A DNA stretch of 64,000 nt from Comamonadaceae bacterium (GTDB taxonomy: Bacteria > Pseudomonadota > Gammaproteobacteria > Burkholderiales > Burkholderiaceae_C), in assembly GCA_947455465.1 (NCBI GenBank), contig CANGNS010000008.1, positions 62,001-126,000 on the forward strand, written 5' to 3'. A program made the translations under genes and the position numbers. The notes under the pieces were generated by a model. The model saw only the letters and a program-made list of their open reading frames with translations, was not told the origin of the DNA and made no database searches. Within the stretch, counting starts at the first letter, position 1; every line of letters begins with the position of its first letter. Below, piece by piece: positions 20,135 through 28,839 of this stretch.

Positions 20135-21121
20135 TTAATCTGGCTTGATTTGCGCATTTTTCACGACCTGGCTCCAGATCTTTTGCTCGCGCGCGATATA
20201 GGCCGAGAACTCGGCCGGCGGTCCGCCGCCGATGCCAGCATTGTCGGCAGAAAAACGCTCGCTCACGGCAGGTGATTTGAGCGCTTTGAGGCACTCTTCC
20301 TGAATGCGCTTGACCAGCTCGGGCGGCGTGCCTGCGGGGGCCAGCACGCCGTACCACTGCGAGGTCTCGAAGTCTTTAAAGCCCATTTCGGCCACCGTCG
20401 GCACGTCCGGGAAGGCGCTGATGCGTTGCTGCGTGCCCACGGCAATGGCCCGCAGTTTTCCAGCGCGAATATGGGGCCCCAAGGCCGGCAGCCCTGCCGA
20501 AGAGGCTTGGGTGCGTCCGGCCAGCAAATCGGTCAGCTGCGGCCCGGTGCCCCGGTATGGAATATGGGTTAGCGAAATGCCGGTCACCAATTTCAGGTAT
20601 TCCATGGCCAGATGACCAGCGCTGCCGTTGCCCGCTGAGCCGTAATCCAGGCGTCCTGGATTTTTCTTGGCGTAGGCGATGAATTCCTGGAAATTCCTGG
20701 CTGGCACATCCGGGTGGATGACAAACATATTGGGCACTTTGGCCAACAGCGTGACGGGTACGAAATCCTTGTTCACGTCATAGGGCTGGTTGTTAAGCAT
20801 ATAGGGGTTGACCGCCAGCGTGCCCACGTGGCCCAGGATCAATGTGTGGCCATCGGGTGCAGAGCGCGCCGTCTCTTGCATGGCGATGGTGCCGGCGCCG
20901 CCGGGTTTGTTTTCCACGTACACGTTTTGGCCCAGTTGCTTGGTCAACTCCGCAGCCACCGAGCGGGCAACGATTTCCGAGGTGCCTCCCGGCGCGAAAG
21001 GCACCAAAAAGCGCACGGCGTGCGAGGGCCAAGCCTCGGCCCGGGCAAGCGGTAGTGTGAGGGACAGCGCACTGAGGGCGCCCGCTTGCATCAAATGGCG
21101 GCGGGAAGGATGGGGGTGCAT
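20135..21121 (-). CDS. Bug-family (TctC-like) periplasmic solute-binding protein
   Basis: VRFLVPFAPGGTSEIVARSVAAELTKQLGQNVYVENKPGGAGTIA, DYGSAGNGSAGHLAMEYLK. Confidence 0.92.
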   Translation of the reverse strand: MHPHPSRRHLMQAGALSALSLTLPLARAEAWPSHAVRFLVPFAPGGTSEIVARSVAAELTKQLGQNVYVENKPGGAGTIAMQETARSAPDGHTLILGHVGTLAVNPYMLNNQPYDVNKDFVPVTLLAKVPNMFVIHPDVPARNFQEFIAYAKKNPGRLDYGSAGNGSAGHLAMEYLKLVTGISLTHIPYRGTGPQLTDLLAGRTQASSAGLPALGPHIRAGKLRAIAVGTQQRISAFPDVPTVAEMGFKDFETSQWYGVLAPAGTPPELVKRIQEECLKALKSPAVSERFSADNAGIGGGPPAEFSAYIAREQKIWSQVVKNAQIKPD

Positions 21122-21166
21122 GGGGTATCTCCTCGTTGTGTTTGTAATTACAGGCCTCTTTGGCCT

Positions 21167-21922
21167 TCAGAACTGGTAGCGGCGCAGCCCGCCGTCTACC
21201 GGAATGACTGCGCCGGTGATGTAACTGGCGCGCGGCGATGCCAGAAACACCACCAAATTGGCCAGGTCCTCGGGCTCGCCGTAGCGCCCCACCGGGATTT
21301 CGTTGTCGCACTGCCATTGGCGGTACTCGGGCGTGTAATTGCGAAATATCTGCTCCGAGTGGATGCGCCCCGGCGGGATGCAGTTGACGGTGATGCCGTC
21401 CTTGCCCACCATGCGCGACAAACCTTTGGCCCAGCTGTGCATGCCGGCTTTGGCGCAAAAAGCGCCGTTCACATGGTCGGGCTCGCTTTTGCCGGTGATG
21501 TTGATGATGCGGCCCCAGCGCTGGGCAATCATGCCGTCGATCAGCGCGTCGGCGAGTTGGCGGGGGCGGTGAAAGTTCAGCGTCAAGGCCTCTTCCCATT
21601 GCGCTTCGCTCACATGCAAATCCTTGAAGCTGCGCGAGCCTCCGGCGTTGTTCACCAAAATATCGACCTGGCCGAGACCGCGCACAGCCGCTTGGCTCAG
21701 CGCTTGGGCGGCGTCGGCTGCATACATGTCCTGGGCGATGAGCACCGGCTGTGCGCCGCCAGCGGCCACGATGGCCGCACCGAGCTCCTGCAATTTATCC
21801 AGGCGGCGCGCCGTCAGCGCCAGGCGCACGCCCTCGGCCGCCAAGGCCAAGGCAATACCGCGCCCGATGCCCACCGAGGCGCCGGTAACCAGCGCGGTTT
21901 TGCCTTGCAACTGCATGTCCAT
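21167..21922 (-). CDS. SDR-family NAD(P)-dependent oxidoreductase
   Basis: ALVTGASVGIGRGIALALAAEG Rossmann motif, ILVNNAGG, C-terminal SPRASYITGAVIPVDGG. Confidence 0.92.
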   Translation of the reverse strand: MDMQLQGKTALVTGASVGIGRGIALALAAEGVRLALTARRLDKLQELGAAIVAAGGAQPVLIAQDMYAADAAQALSQAAVRGLGQVDILVNNAGGSRSFKDLHVSEAQWEEALTLNFHRPRQLADALIDGMIAQRWGRIINITGKSEPDHVNGAFCAKAGMHSWAKGLSRMVGKDGITVNCIPPGRIHSEQIFRNYTPEYRQWQCDNEIPVGRYGEPEDLANLVVFLASPRASYITGAVIPVDGGLRRYQF

Positions 21923-21946
21923 GAATGTCTCCTTTAGCTCGTATCT

Positions 21947-23134
21947 TTATTCGCCGCCGATACGCAGACGCCGCGGCAAGCGCTGTTCGATGGCAAATTG
22001 CAGCAAGGCCGCAGCCCGGTAAAAACCATGGGCAAACTTGCTGTAGGGCATGGTAACGAAAAAGGCCAGTACGCTGCCCAGATGCAACGCCAGCGTGAGC
22101 GGCAGGGCCGGCGTTTCCCGCAGCGCCAGCAGCGCCAAACCGCTGATGCCGCAAGCGAGCAACAGGGCTATGAAGCCCAGGTCCATGGATTGCTGCGCCG
22201 GGTCGCTAAGCAACGGGTGTTGGCGCCGTCGCAAGACCAGCAAACCTACCGGGCCGGCCACCAGGCCCAGGCCCCCGAGTGTGCCCAGCAACACCGGCAG
22301 ACTCAGCAGTGGGTAGGGCGCATGCCAGCCCAGCCCATAGTGGTAAAGCGTGGCAACGCCGGTGGAGGCCAGGCACAGCGCAAAGCCGTACATGCTGGCT
22401 TGGTGCCATATTTTTCGCCAGGGGCTGGGCTGGTCGTCGCTGGGCGCGCAGCCTTGGCCGTGGCCGCCATCGAGGTAGCGCAAGCGCGCGGTGTCGTCCA
22501 GGGCACGCAGGCGGTCGGCGACGTTAGGGGGCTGGGGCGCACCGGCCTCGTCGCGGGGGCGAACGGCTGTCCAATAGTTGCGCAAGCCCATGGCCAAGGC
22601 CAACACCGAGGCGATAAACACGGGCCCGAAAACACCCACGAGCACCTTGTGCGGAAACAGCGCATAGAAATTGCCCGCTTCCATGGGCTGCCACAAGTTG
22701 CCTTGCAAGGCCAGGCTGGCCAGCAAAAAGCCACTGATGGCTGCGCACAAGGCCAGCGCGACGACCAGTCCGTTGCGCTGGTACAGCTGCGCCAGCGGTG
22801 CCGGCCAGGCATAGGCCTGGTAAGTGCGCACACGCAGCGCGGCCATCGCTCCTGGCACGTTGACCCCAAAGTCATTGGGCGGCGCGTACTGGCAGGCGTG
22901 CAGGCAGGCGCCGCACTGATGGCATAGGTTGGCCAGGTAATGCACATCAGCACGGGCAAATTCCAGGCGCTGGGTCATGGCCGGGAAGACGGCGCAAAAA
23001 CCTTCGCAGTAGCGGCAGGCATTGCAAATTTGCATCACCCGCGCCACCTCGTCCTGGGCAGCCACCAGGCCCGGCGTGCCCGCATCGGCGCGGGCCTGGT
23101 CGATCAAGGTTTGCAGGGGACTTGGCGCGTTCAT
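21947..23134 (-). CDS. tcuB: TcuB/CitB-like electron-transfer protein (two 4Fe-4S motifs plus membrane domain)
   Basis: ICNACRYCEGFCAVFPA, LCHQCGACLHACQYAPPNDFGVNVP; multiple TM segments. Confidence 0.88.
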   Translation of the reverse strand: MNAPSPLQTLIDQARADAGTPGLVAAQDEVARVMQICNACRYCEGFCAVFPAMTQRLEFARADVHYLANLCHQCGACLHACQYAPPNDFGVNVPGAMAALRVRTYQAYAWPAPLAQLYQRNGLVVALALCAAISGFLLASLALQGNLWQPMEAGNFYALFPHKVLVGVFGPVFIASVLALAMGLRNYWTAVRPRDEAGAPQPPNVADRLRALDDTARLRYLDGGHGQGCAPSDDQPSPWRKIWHQASMYGFALCLASTGVATLYHYGLGWHAPYPLLSLPVLLGTLGGLGLVAGPVGLLVLRRRQHPLLSDPAQQSMDLGFIALLLACGISGLALLALRETPALPLTLALHLGSVLAFFVTMPYSKFAHGFYRAAALLQFAIEQRLPRRLRIGGE

Positions 23135-23135
23135 A

Positions 23136-24545
23136 TCAGGCGCTCATTTGGGCTGCGCGCGCCGCTTGGGTGCCGGCAATACAGCCAAACACGGTGCCAA
23201 TGGTCATGCCTACGCCTGCGGTATAGCCCTGACCGAGCACATTGCCCGCCATGATTTCGCCGGCGGCAAACAAATTGGGCGCCGGTCGCCCTTGCATGGA
23301 CACCGCCGCCTGCGCATCGACCTGCAAGCCCAGGTAGGTGAAGGTGATGCCCGGGCACAGGCGGTAGCCAAAGTAGGGTGCTGTATCGAGCGGGCGCGCC
23401 CAATGGGTTTTGGCTGGCGTGAGGCCCTCGGTGTGGCAATCGTCCAGCACCGCGTGGTCAAAGGTGCCGATGCGGCAGGCGGCGTTGTAGTCGCTAACGG
23501 TTTGGGCCAGAGCCTGGGGCGAGAGCTTCAGGCGCAGCGCGAGCTCTTCAAGGGAGTCGGCCTGCTCGGGCGCGAACACGGCGGGCATAAAGCGCCCGCG
23601 TGCTTTGGCATCGATGATGGCGTAGCCGATTTGGCCGCGCTGGGCGGCTACCAGCCGCCCCCACACCGCATAGCGCTTGGGCCAGAAGTCTTTGCCCTCG
23701 TCGTCAAAGCGCTGGGCGTCCTGGTTGACCATGATGCCCAGAGATACGCAGTCCACCCGGGTGGCGATGCCGCCGTCATAGAGCGGCGCGCGCGCATCCA
23801 CCGCCACGCAATGGGCTTGGGTGGGATCGCCCACGGTGTCGGCGCCCGCCTCCATCAGGTGGGCCAGCATGGTGCCCATGTTGTAGCGTGTGCCCCGGAT
23901 ACGAAAGTTATCGGCCGTCCACTCGCCCCAGGCGTTTTGCCCCCAGGCTTGGCGTTGCCAGTCGATATTGGACTCAAAACCACCACAGGCCAGCACCACG
24001 CTGGCGCAGGGATGGCGCTGGCTACCTGCATGGACGGCCACCACCCGGCCTTCGCTCCATTCCAGGCGGTCCACCACTTGCTCGTAGCGCACGGTGACGC
24101 CCAGACGCGCTGCGCTGCGGTAGTAAGCGTTGACCAGGGCTTTGCCGCCGCCCATAAAAAAGGCATTGGTGCGCGACAAATGCAAAGTTCCCGAGAGTGA
24201 GGGCTGGAAATGCACGCCGTGGCGTCGCATCCAACTGCGGCACTGGGCCGATGCGCGCACCACCTGGCGCGCCAAAGCTTCGTTGGTTTTGCCAGCCGTC
24301 ACCTGCAACAAGTCTTGCCAGAACTCTTCTTCGGTGTAGGCGCCGGTGAGCACGTCCTCGGGCGCCTCGTGCATGCAGCGGATGTTGCGGGTGTGTACCG
24401 AATTGCCGCCGCGCCAGGCCTCAGGGGCGGATTCCAGCAGCAGCACCCGCGCCCCGGCCTCGGCGGCACACAGGGCCGCGCACAAGGCGGCGTTTCCGCC
24501 GCCCACCACGACCACATCCCAGTGCGGGTTGGGGGGCTCTGCCAT
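23136..24545 (-). CDS. tcuA: TcuA-like FAD-dependent tricarballylate dehydrogenase (fumarate reductase flavoprotein family)
   Basis: VVVVGGGNAALCAALCAAEAGARVLLLESAPEAWRGGNS, ACGGFESN, FAAGEIMAGNVLGQGYTAGVGMTIGTVFG; adjacent to tcuB. Confidence 0.88.
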   Translation of the reverse strand: MAEPPNPHWDVVVVGGGNAALCAALCAAEAGARVLLLESAPEAWRGGNSVHTRNIRCMHEAPEDVLTGAYTEEEFWQDLLQVTAGKTNEALARQVVRASAQCRSWMRRHGVHFQPSLSGTLHLSRTNAFFMGGGKALVNAYYRSAARLGVTVRYEQVVDRLEWSEGRVVAVHAGSQRHPCASVVLACGGFESNIDWQRQAWGQNAWGEWTADNFRIRGTRYNMGTMLAHLMEAGADTVGDPTQAHCVAVDARAPLYDGGIATRVDCVSLGIMVNQDAQRFDDEGKDFWPKRYAVWGRLVAAQRGQIGYAIIDAKARGRFMPAVFAPEQADSLEELALRLKLSPQALAQTVSDYNAACRIGTFDHAVLDDCHTEGLTPAKTHWARPLDTAPYFGYRLCPGITFTYLGLQVDAQAAVSMQGRPAPNLFAAGEIMAGNVLGQGYTAGVGMTIGTVFGCIAGTQAARAAQMSA

Positions 24546-24569
24546 GACGCCAAGAAGCAGACTTGGCGT

Positions 24570-25541
24570 TTATTCGGGTTCTATCTTGGCGGCGCGCACC
24601 ACTTTGGCCCAGCGCGGCGCCTCCGCTTTAATGAGCGCAGCAAACTGCTCAGGTGTGCCGCCGCCGATTTCGTTGCCTTGGCTGAGCATTTTTTCGCGCA
24701 GATCGGGGTCTTGCAGGGCTTTGTTACAGGCGGCGTTCAGGGTTTTGATCAAGTCAGCAGACATGCCCTTGGGGCCGACCAAGCCCTGCCAATTGAGCAC
24801 CTCAACGGCGGGGTAGCCTTGCTCAGCCATGGTGGGCAGATCAGGCAGGAGCGGCGAACGGGTTTTGCTGGTGATGGCCAAGGCGCGCAGACGCCCGCCC
24901 TTCACGTTGGGGATCGCTGCGTACATTTGCTCAAACATCATGTGCACTTGCCCGCCCATGAGGTCGGTAGCACCAGCGGCGCCACTCTTATAGGGCACGT
25001 GGATCATGTCCACTTCGGCGGCGAATTCGAGCAAGGCGCCGCTTAAATGGTGGGTGCCGCCAATGCCACCGGAGGCGTAACTCAGTTTGCCAGGGGACGC
25101 TTTGGCTGCAGCCACAATGTCTTTCACCGATTTAAAGGGCGAGTCGGCACGCACCATCAATATCAGCGGGCCGCGTTCGATCAAGGTGATGGGGACAATG
25201 TCGGTAAAGGGGTCGAAATTGAGCTTTTTGAATAAAGCCTGGTTGACTGCCAAGGGGGCAAAATTGCCCATGCCGATGGTATAGCCATCGGGTTTGGCGC
25301 GGGCGATGGCTTCGGTGCCAATGTTGCCGCCGGCGCCGGCTTTGTTGTCGATCAGAATTGGTTGCCCCAAAATTTCGCTCATCACGCGTGACACTTGGCG
25401 CGAGCGTGTGTCGGCGTTGCCACCCGCGGCGTAAGGGCAAATCCAGCTGATAGGGTGGCTCGGGTATTTGTCCTCGGCACGGGCCAAGGCGGGTAGCAAA
25501 GCAGCACTGCCAGCCCATTGAATCAGTTCGCGGCGTTTCAT
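24570..25541 (-). CDS. Bug-family (TctC-like) solute-binding protein
   Basis: ISWICPYAAGGNADTRSRQVSRVMSEILGQPILIDNKAGAGGNIGTEAIARAKPDGYTIG. Confidence 0.92.
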   Translation of the reverse strand: MKRRELIQWAGSAALLPALARAEDKYPSHPISWICPYAAGGNADTRSRQVSRVMSEILGQPILIDNKAGAGGNIGTEAIARAKPDGYTIGMGNFAPLAVNQALFKKLNFDPFTDIVPITLIERGPLILMVRADSPFKSVKDIVAAAKASPGKLSYASGGIGGTHHLSGALLEFAAEVDMIHVPYKSGAAGATDLMGGQVHMMFEQMYAAIPNVKGGRLRALAITSKTRSPLLPDLPTMAEQGYPAVEVLNWQGLVGPKGMSADLIKTLNAACNKALQDPDLREKMLSQGNEIGGGTPEQFAALIKAEAPRWAKVVRAAKIEPE

Positions 25542-25574
25542 GGGGATGTCTCCTGTTATTTGAGGTTGCGAAAA

Positions 25575-25898
25575 TCAGGGGGTACGTGGCTGTAAACCGC
25601 GCACCAAGGTAATAAATTCCAGTTGCGTGCCGGCACGCCGATGTTCTGACAAAGCCTGGTAATCCGGATCCGCAAACCATTGGCGGGCCAGTGCTTCCGA
25701 GGGGAATTTGAACAGAATCAGCCGCCCGGGCCGCGGTGACTGGCCCTCCAAAGTGTCGGGCTGGTCGTCATAGGTCAGGAATTCACCGCCGTAGCGCTTG
25801 AGGATGGGAAAGAAACCTTTCTCGTACACGCGGTACTGCGCAGCATCGGTGACGACCAAATTGGCCAGCATGTAGGCGGGTAGGGGACTGTCGGTCAT
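25575..25898 (-). CDS. DUF1330 family protein
   Basis: PAYMLANLVVTDAAQYRVYEKGFFPILKRYGGEFLTYDDQPDTLEGQSPRPGRLILFKFPS pattern. Confidence 0.8.
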   Translation of the reverse strand: MTDSPLPAYMLANLVVTDAAQYRVYEKGFFPILKRYGGEFLTYDDQPDTLEGQSPRPGRLILFKFPSEALARQWFADPDYQALSEHRRAGTQLEFITLVRGLQPRTP

Positions 25899-25960
25899 GC
25901 GAACTCCTGGGGGGCGAGGGCAAAGAGGTTAATTTGCAGCGCATGATGCCAGAAAGCGAA

Positions 25961-25983
25961 TCGGCCCGGGGTCACCGGGCCGA
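25961..25983. terminator. GC-rich hairpin downstream of the ion-channel gene, probable transcription boundary
   Basis: Perfect 9-bp stem TCGGCCCGG-GGTCA-CCGGGCCGA; no strong U-tract. Confidence 0.5.
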
Positions 25984-26006
25984 CAGGCATAGCGCAAAGG
26001 CGGTTT

Positions 26007-27050
26007 TTAGCCTAGCAGCTTTTGCACCCGCAGGGCAAACTCGTCGCTGCCCAAGGCGCGCAACTGGGTGGCCTGGGCCTCGTTGATGAGTTTCATCTCG
26101 GTGAGCATGTGCACCACGTTGTCGCGCGAGGCCTTGGGGTGGCCGCCCGCAGGCTCGTCCAGATGCTCACCAAAGAGCACGACCATGATGGTCTTGCCCA
26201 CGATGTTCATCAAAATACCGAAAAGTACCAAGCCCATCAACATGGTGCAGCCGCCTATCACCCGGCCCCAGAAGGTCAGGGGGAACATATCGCCGTAGCC
26301 GGTGGTGGTCAGCGTCACGATGCACCACCACATGGCGGCCGGGATGGAGGTGTAAAAACGCTTGTCCGGTGGAATGTCATTGCCGCTGATAGGGTCCGTG
26401 GGCATGAACTTGGCTGCCTCTGGGGGCGCATCCGCAGGCAGGGGGTTGGCTTTGAGGTATTCGTCAAAAGCGGCCTGGCCGTGGGCCATGGCCTCAGGGG
26501 AGTACAAGCCGCCTTCCACAAAATACATCAGCGTGCTGGAAATCATCATCACCGAGAACAAGGCGATGAAGTAAATACGCAAGTTGGTGACGATGGGGTT
26601 GGTGGACTTAACCGAATTGGCAATATTTTGCACCGCCATCTTGGCCATTTTGAGCACCCGAAGCACCCGCACCACCCGCATAAGGCGAAATACTTTGGCG
26701 CCTTGCAGGGCGGTCAGATTCAGGACCATCAGCACCGTTGGAATGATGGAAATCAGATCCACCAAGCCCCAAAAGCTGAAGAAATACTTGACCCGGTTGG
26801 GCGCGAAATACAGATTCGAAAGGTAATCGACGGCAAAAAAGCTGACCGCGACAATTTCGATGATATGGAACCAGCTGGCATGCTCGGTGGCATAGGGCTC
26901 CACCGTTTCCATGGCCAGCGACAAGCAGGAGATGAAAATCCAAAAATTGATGACTGCCACCCAGCGCACAAAGGCTTTGCTGTGGGGGTTGGTGAACATA
27001 TTGCGCCAAAGGCTGTCATGCTCGTGGTGCAGATGCGCGGTACCGCTCAT
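26007..27050 (-). CDS. Voltage-gated K+ channel-like ion transporter (6TM)
   Basis: S4-like RLMRVVRVLRVLKMAK, selectivity filter TTTGYGD. Confidence 0.92.
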   Translation of the reverse strand: MSGTAHLHHEHDSLWRNMFTNPHSKAFVRWVAVINFWIFISCLSLAMETVEPYATEHASWFHIIEIVAVSFFAVDYLSNLYFAPNRVKYFFSFWGLVDLISIIPTVLMVLNLTALQGAKVFRLMRVVRVLRVLKMAKMAVQNIANSVKSTNPIVTNLRIYFIALFSVMMISSTLMYFVEGGLYSPEAMAHGQAAFDEYLKANPLPADAPPEAAKFMPTDPISGNDIPPDKRFYTSIPAAMWWCIVTLTTTGYGDMFPLTFWGRVIGGCTMLMGLVLFGILMNIVGKTIMVVLFGEHLDEPAGGHPKASRDNVVHMLTEMKLINEAQATQLRALGSDEFALRVQKLLG

Positions 27051-27199
27051 GGTTCGTGGTCCTTTCTAGTAAATATTCCAAGGTAATGCGGGCAGGCCCA
27101 AGACCCACCGCAATAAACCTTTCCAACGACAGGACCAATCTTAATCGACAGTGGCGGCCCCACCGTATAGCGTTATCCCCATGTGCGTGGCGCCGCGCT

Positions 27200-28768
27200 T
27201 TAGCGCTGGGGCAGCATGCCCTCTCGCGCCAGTTTCACAGGGAACTGGGCGCGAATCTGGGCGTCCATCTCCGGTGAAATATGCGAGGGGAAGTGGCCAT
27301 CAAGTATGGCTTTGAGCTTTTTGGCCGCTGTATCGACGATGCTGGGGCGGCCGGCCTCGGTCCACTGGTTGGGGCTGGCGCGGTTGGCCACCTGGGGGTA
27401 GAGGTAATCTTTTTGCATCAGCTGCAATGTTTGCGGCGCACCTAAATAGTGCCCCGGACCATTCAGGCAAACGTCGCGGATGGTGTCCAGAGAGAGTGTC
27501 TCGTCGTTGACTTCGATGCCGCGGATGGTGCGTTGCACCGCGCCGATGATGTCGTTGTCTATCAGCAGGCTCTCCAGCGAGAAGCCCAAAAGGCTGGCCA
27601 ACATGCCGGCGGACTCATAAATCAGGTTCGCGCCGGCATTGCCCACCAAGGCGTGGTTGTAGGCTTTTTCGAAGCCGGCTTGGGCGTCGGGCATTTTGGA
27701 GTCGCACATGCCCGAAGCGGTGGCGCCGGTCAGGTCATAAAAGCGCGCCATTTGGGCGCTGGCTGCGGACAGCAGCGCTTGCTCCGGGCTGCCACCGGAC
27801 ATCGCGCCGGTGCGCAAGTCCGACACAAAACACCAGGTGCCAAACATGGCAGGGGCTTTGGGCTTGACGGCATTGACATACACCAGACCGGCCAGGCATT
27901 CAGCCGTTTCTTGCACCAGCGCGGTGGCCAAGGAGGCGGGTGCGGTGGCACCAGCTTGACCGGCTGACAGCAGCAACACCGGCATACCGCCACGCACCGC
28001 CACTTCCAGGCATTTGCAAGCGTCGTAAGCAAACTTCATAGGCGGCACGACAAAGCAGTTGGACTGGCTGACAAAGGGGCGCGCGCGCCACTTGTCTTCG
28101 CCACCGGCGATGATGTGCAGCATCTTGAGTGTCTCTTCCAGATGCTCGGGCGATACCCAGCTTGAGCCCACGTGCTTGGTGGTGCCGCTGACGCTGGCGT
28201 AGGTGGTGTTGAAGTCCATCTCGCGGGGCAAATCCAGGTCGCGGCAGACCACCGAGCGCTGGAAAAAGTGGATGTGCTCCAGCGTGTCCACTACGCGGGC
28301 AATGTTGTACAGGTCTTGGGTGGTGGAGTCGCGGTAGTCGCCGGTATACGGATCCACCATGCTCACGGCTGCGCCAGCGGTGCCGAAATACACCTTGCTA
28401 CCCCAGGGCTCCATGTCGTGCTTCGGGTCCTGCCCGTGCAGCACAAAGTGGCGTGCCGCGTTGGCCACGGTGTCTTCAATCAAGGCGCGGGGGAACAGCA
28501 GGCGCCCGGTGTCTGTGAGTTTGGCACCGGCTTTCGTCATGAGCTCGATACCGCTCTCGGGGGCGTCGGCCAGGCCAATGTTCTCTAGCGCGTCCAAAGC
28601 GGCGTTGTGGATTTTGACCACATCGGCATCGCTGAGCGCTTTGTAGGCGCCGCCATTCATGCCGGGGCGCACGGGGCGCAGGCTGTCGGGCAGGGGCGCA
28701 GAGCGCGCAGCGCGGCGAGCATCACGTGCGCCGCCACGGGGGTTGGTTTTCTCAAGAATTGCGCTCAT
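27200..28768 (-). CDS. Trimethylamine methyltransferase (MttB) superfamily protein, non-pyrrolysine
   Basis: 522 aa MttB/MtgB-like, uninterrupted ORF; HNAALDALENIGLADAPESGIELMTKAGAKL, SGTTKHVGSSWVSPEHLEETLKM. Confidence 0.88.
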   Translation of the reverse strand: MSAILEKTNPRGGARDARRAARSAPLPDSLRPVRPGMNGGAYKALSDADVVKIHNAALDALENIGLADAPESGIELMTKAGAKLTDTGRLLFPRALIEDTVANAARHFVLHGQDPKHDMEPWGSKVYFGTAGAAVSMVDPYTGDYRDSTTQDLYNIARVVDTLEHIHFFQRSVVCRDLDLPREMDFNTTYASVSGTTKHVGSSWVSPEHLEETLKMLHIIAGGEDKWRARPFVSQSNCFVVPPMKFAYDACKCLEVAVRGGMPVLLLSAGQAGATAPASLATALVQETAECLAGLVYVNAVKPKAPAMFGTWCFVSDLRTGAMSGGSPEQALLSAASAQMARFYDLTGATASGMCDSKMPDAQAGFEKAYNHALVGNAGANLIYESAGMLASLLGFSLESLLIDNDIIGAVQRTIRGIEVNDETLSLDTIRDVCLNGPGHYLGAPQTLQLMQKDYLYPQVANRASPNQWTEAGRPSIVDTAAKKLKAILDGHFPSHISPEMDAQIRAQFPVKLAREGMLPQR

Positions 28769-28839
28769 GGAGTACCTCGGTTAAATGCCAGTAATGGGGT
28801 CTATCAATGCCGTCGTGTGCGTACAAAACCAAGCGCGGT

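Noticed and set aside
23022-24200. 392-aa plus-strand ORF opposite tcuA
   Set aside because: Shadow ORF without motifs
27200-28768. Pyrrolysine-containing MttB
   Set aside because: The ORF runs uninterrupted through the whole family length, with no in-frame TAG and no pyl genes in the window
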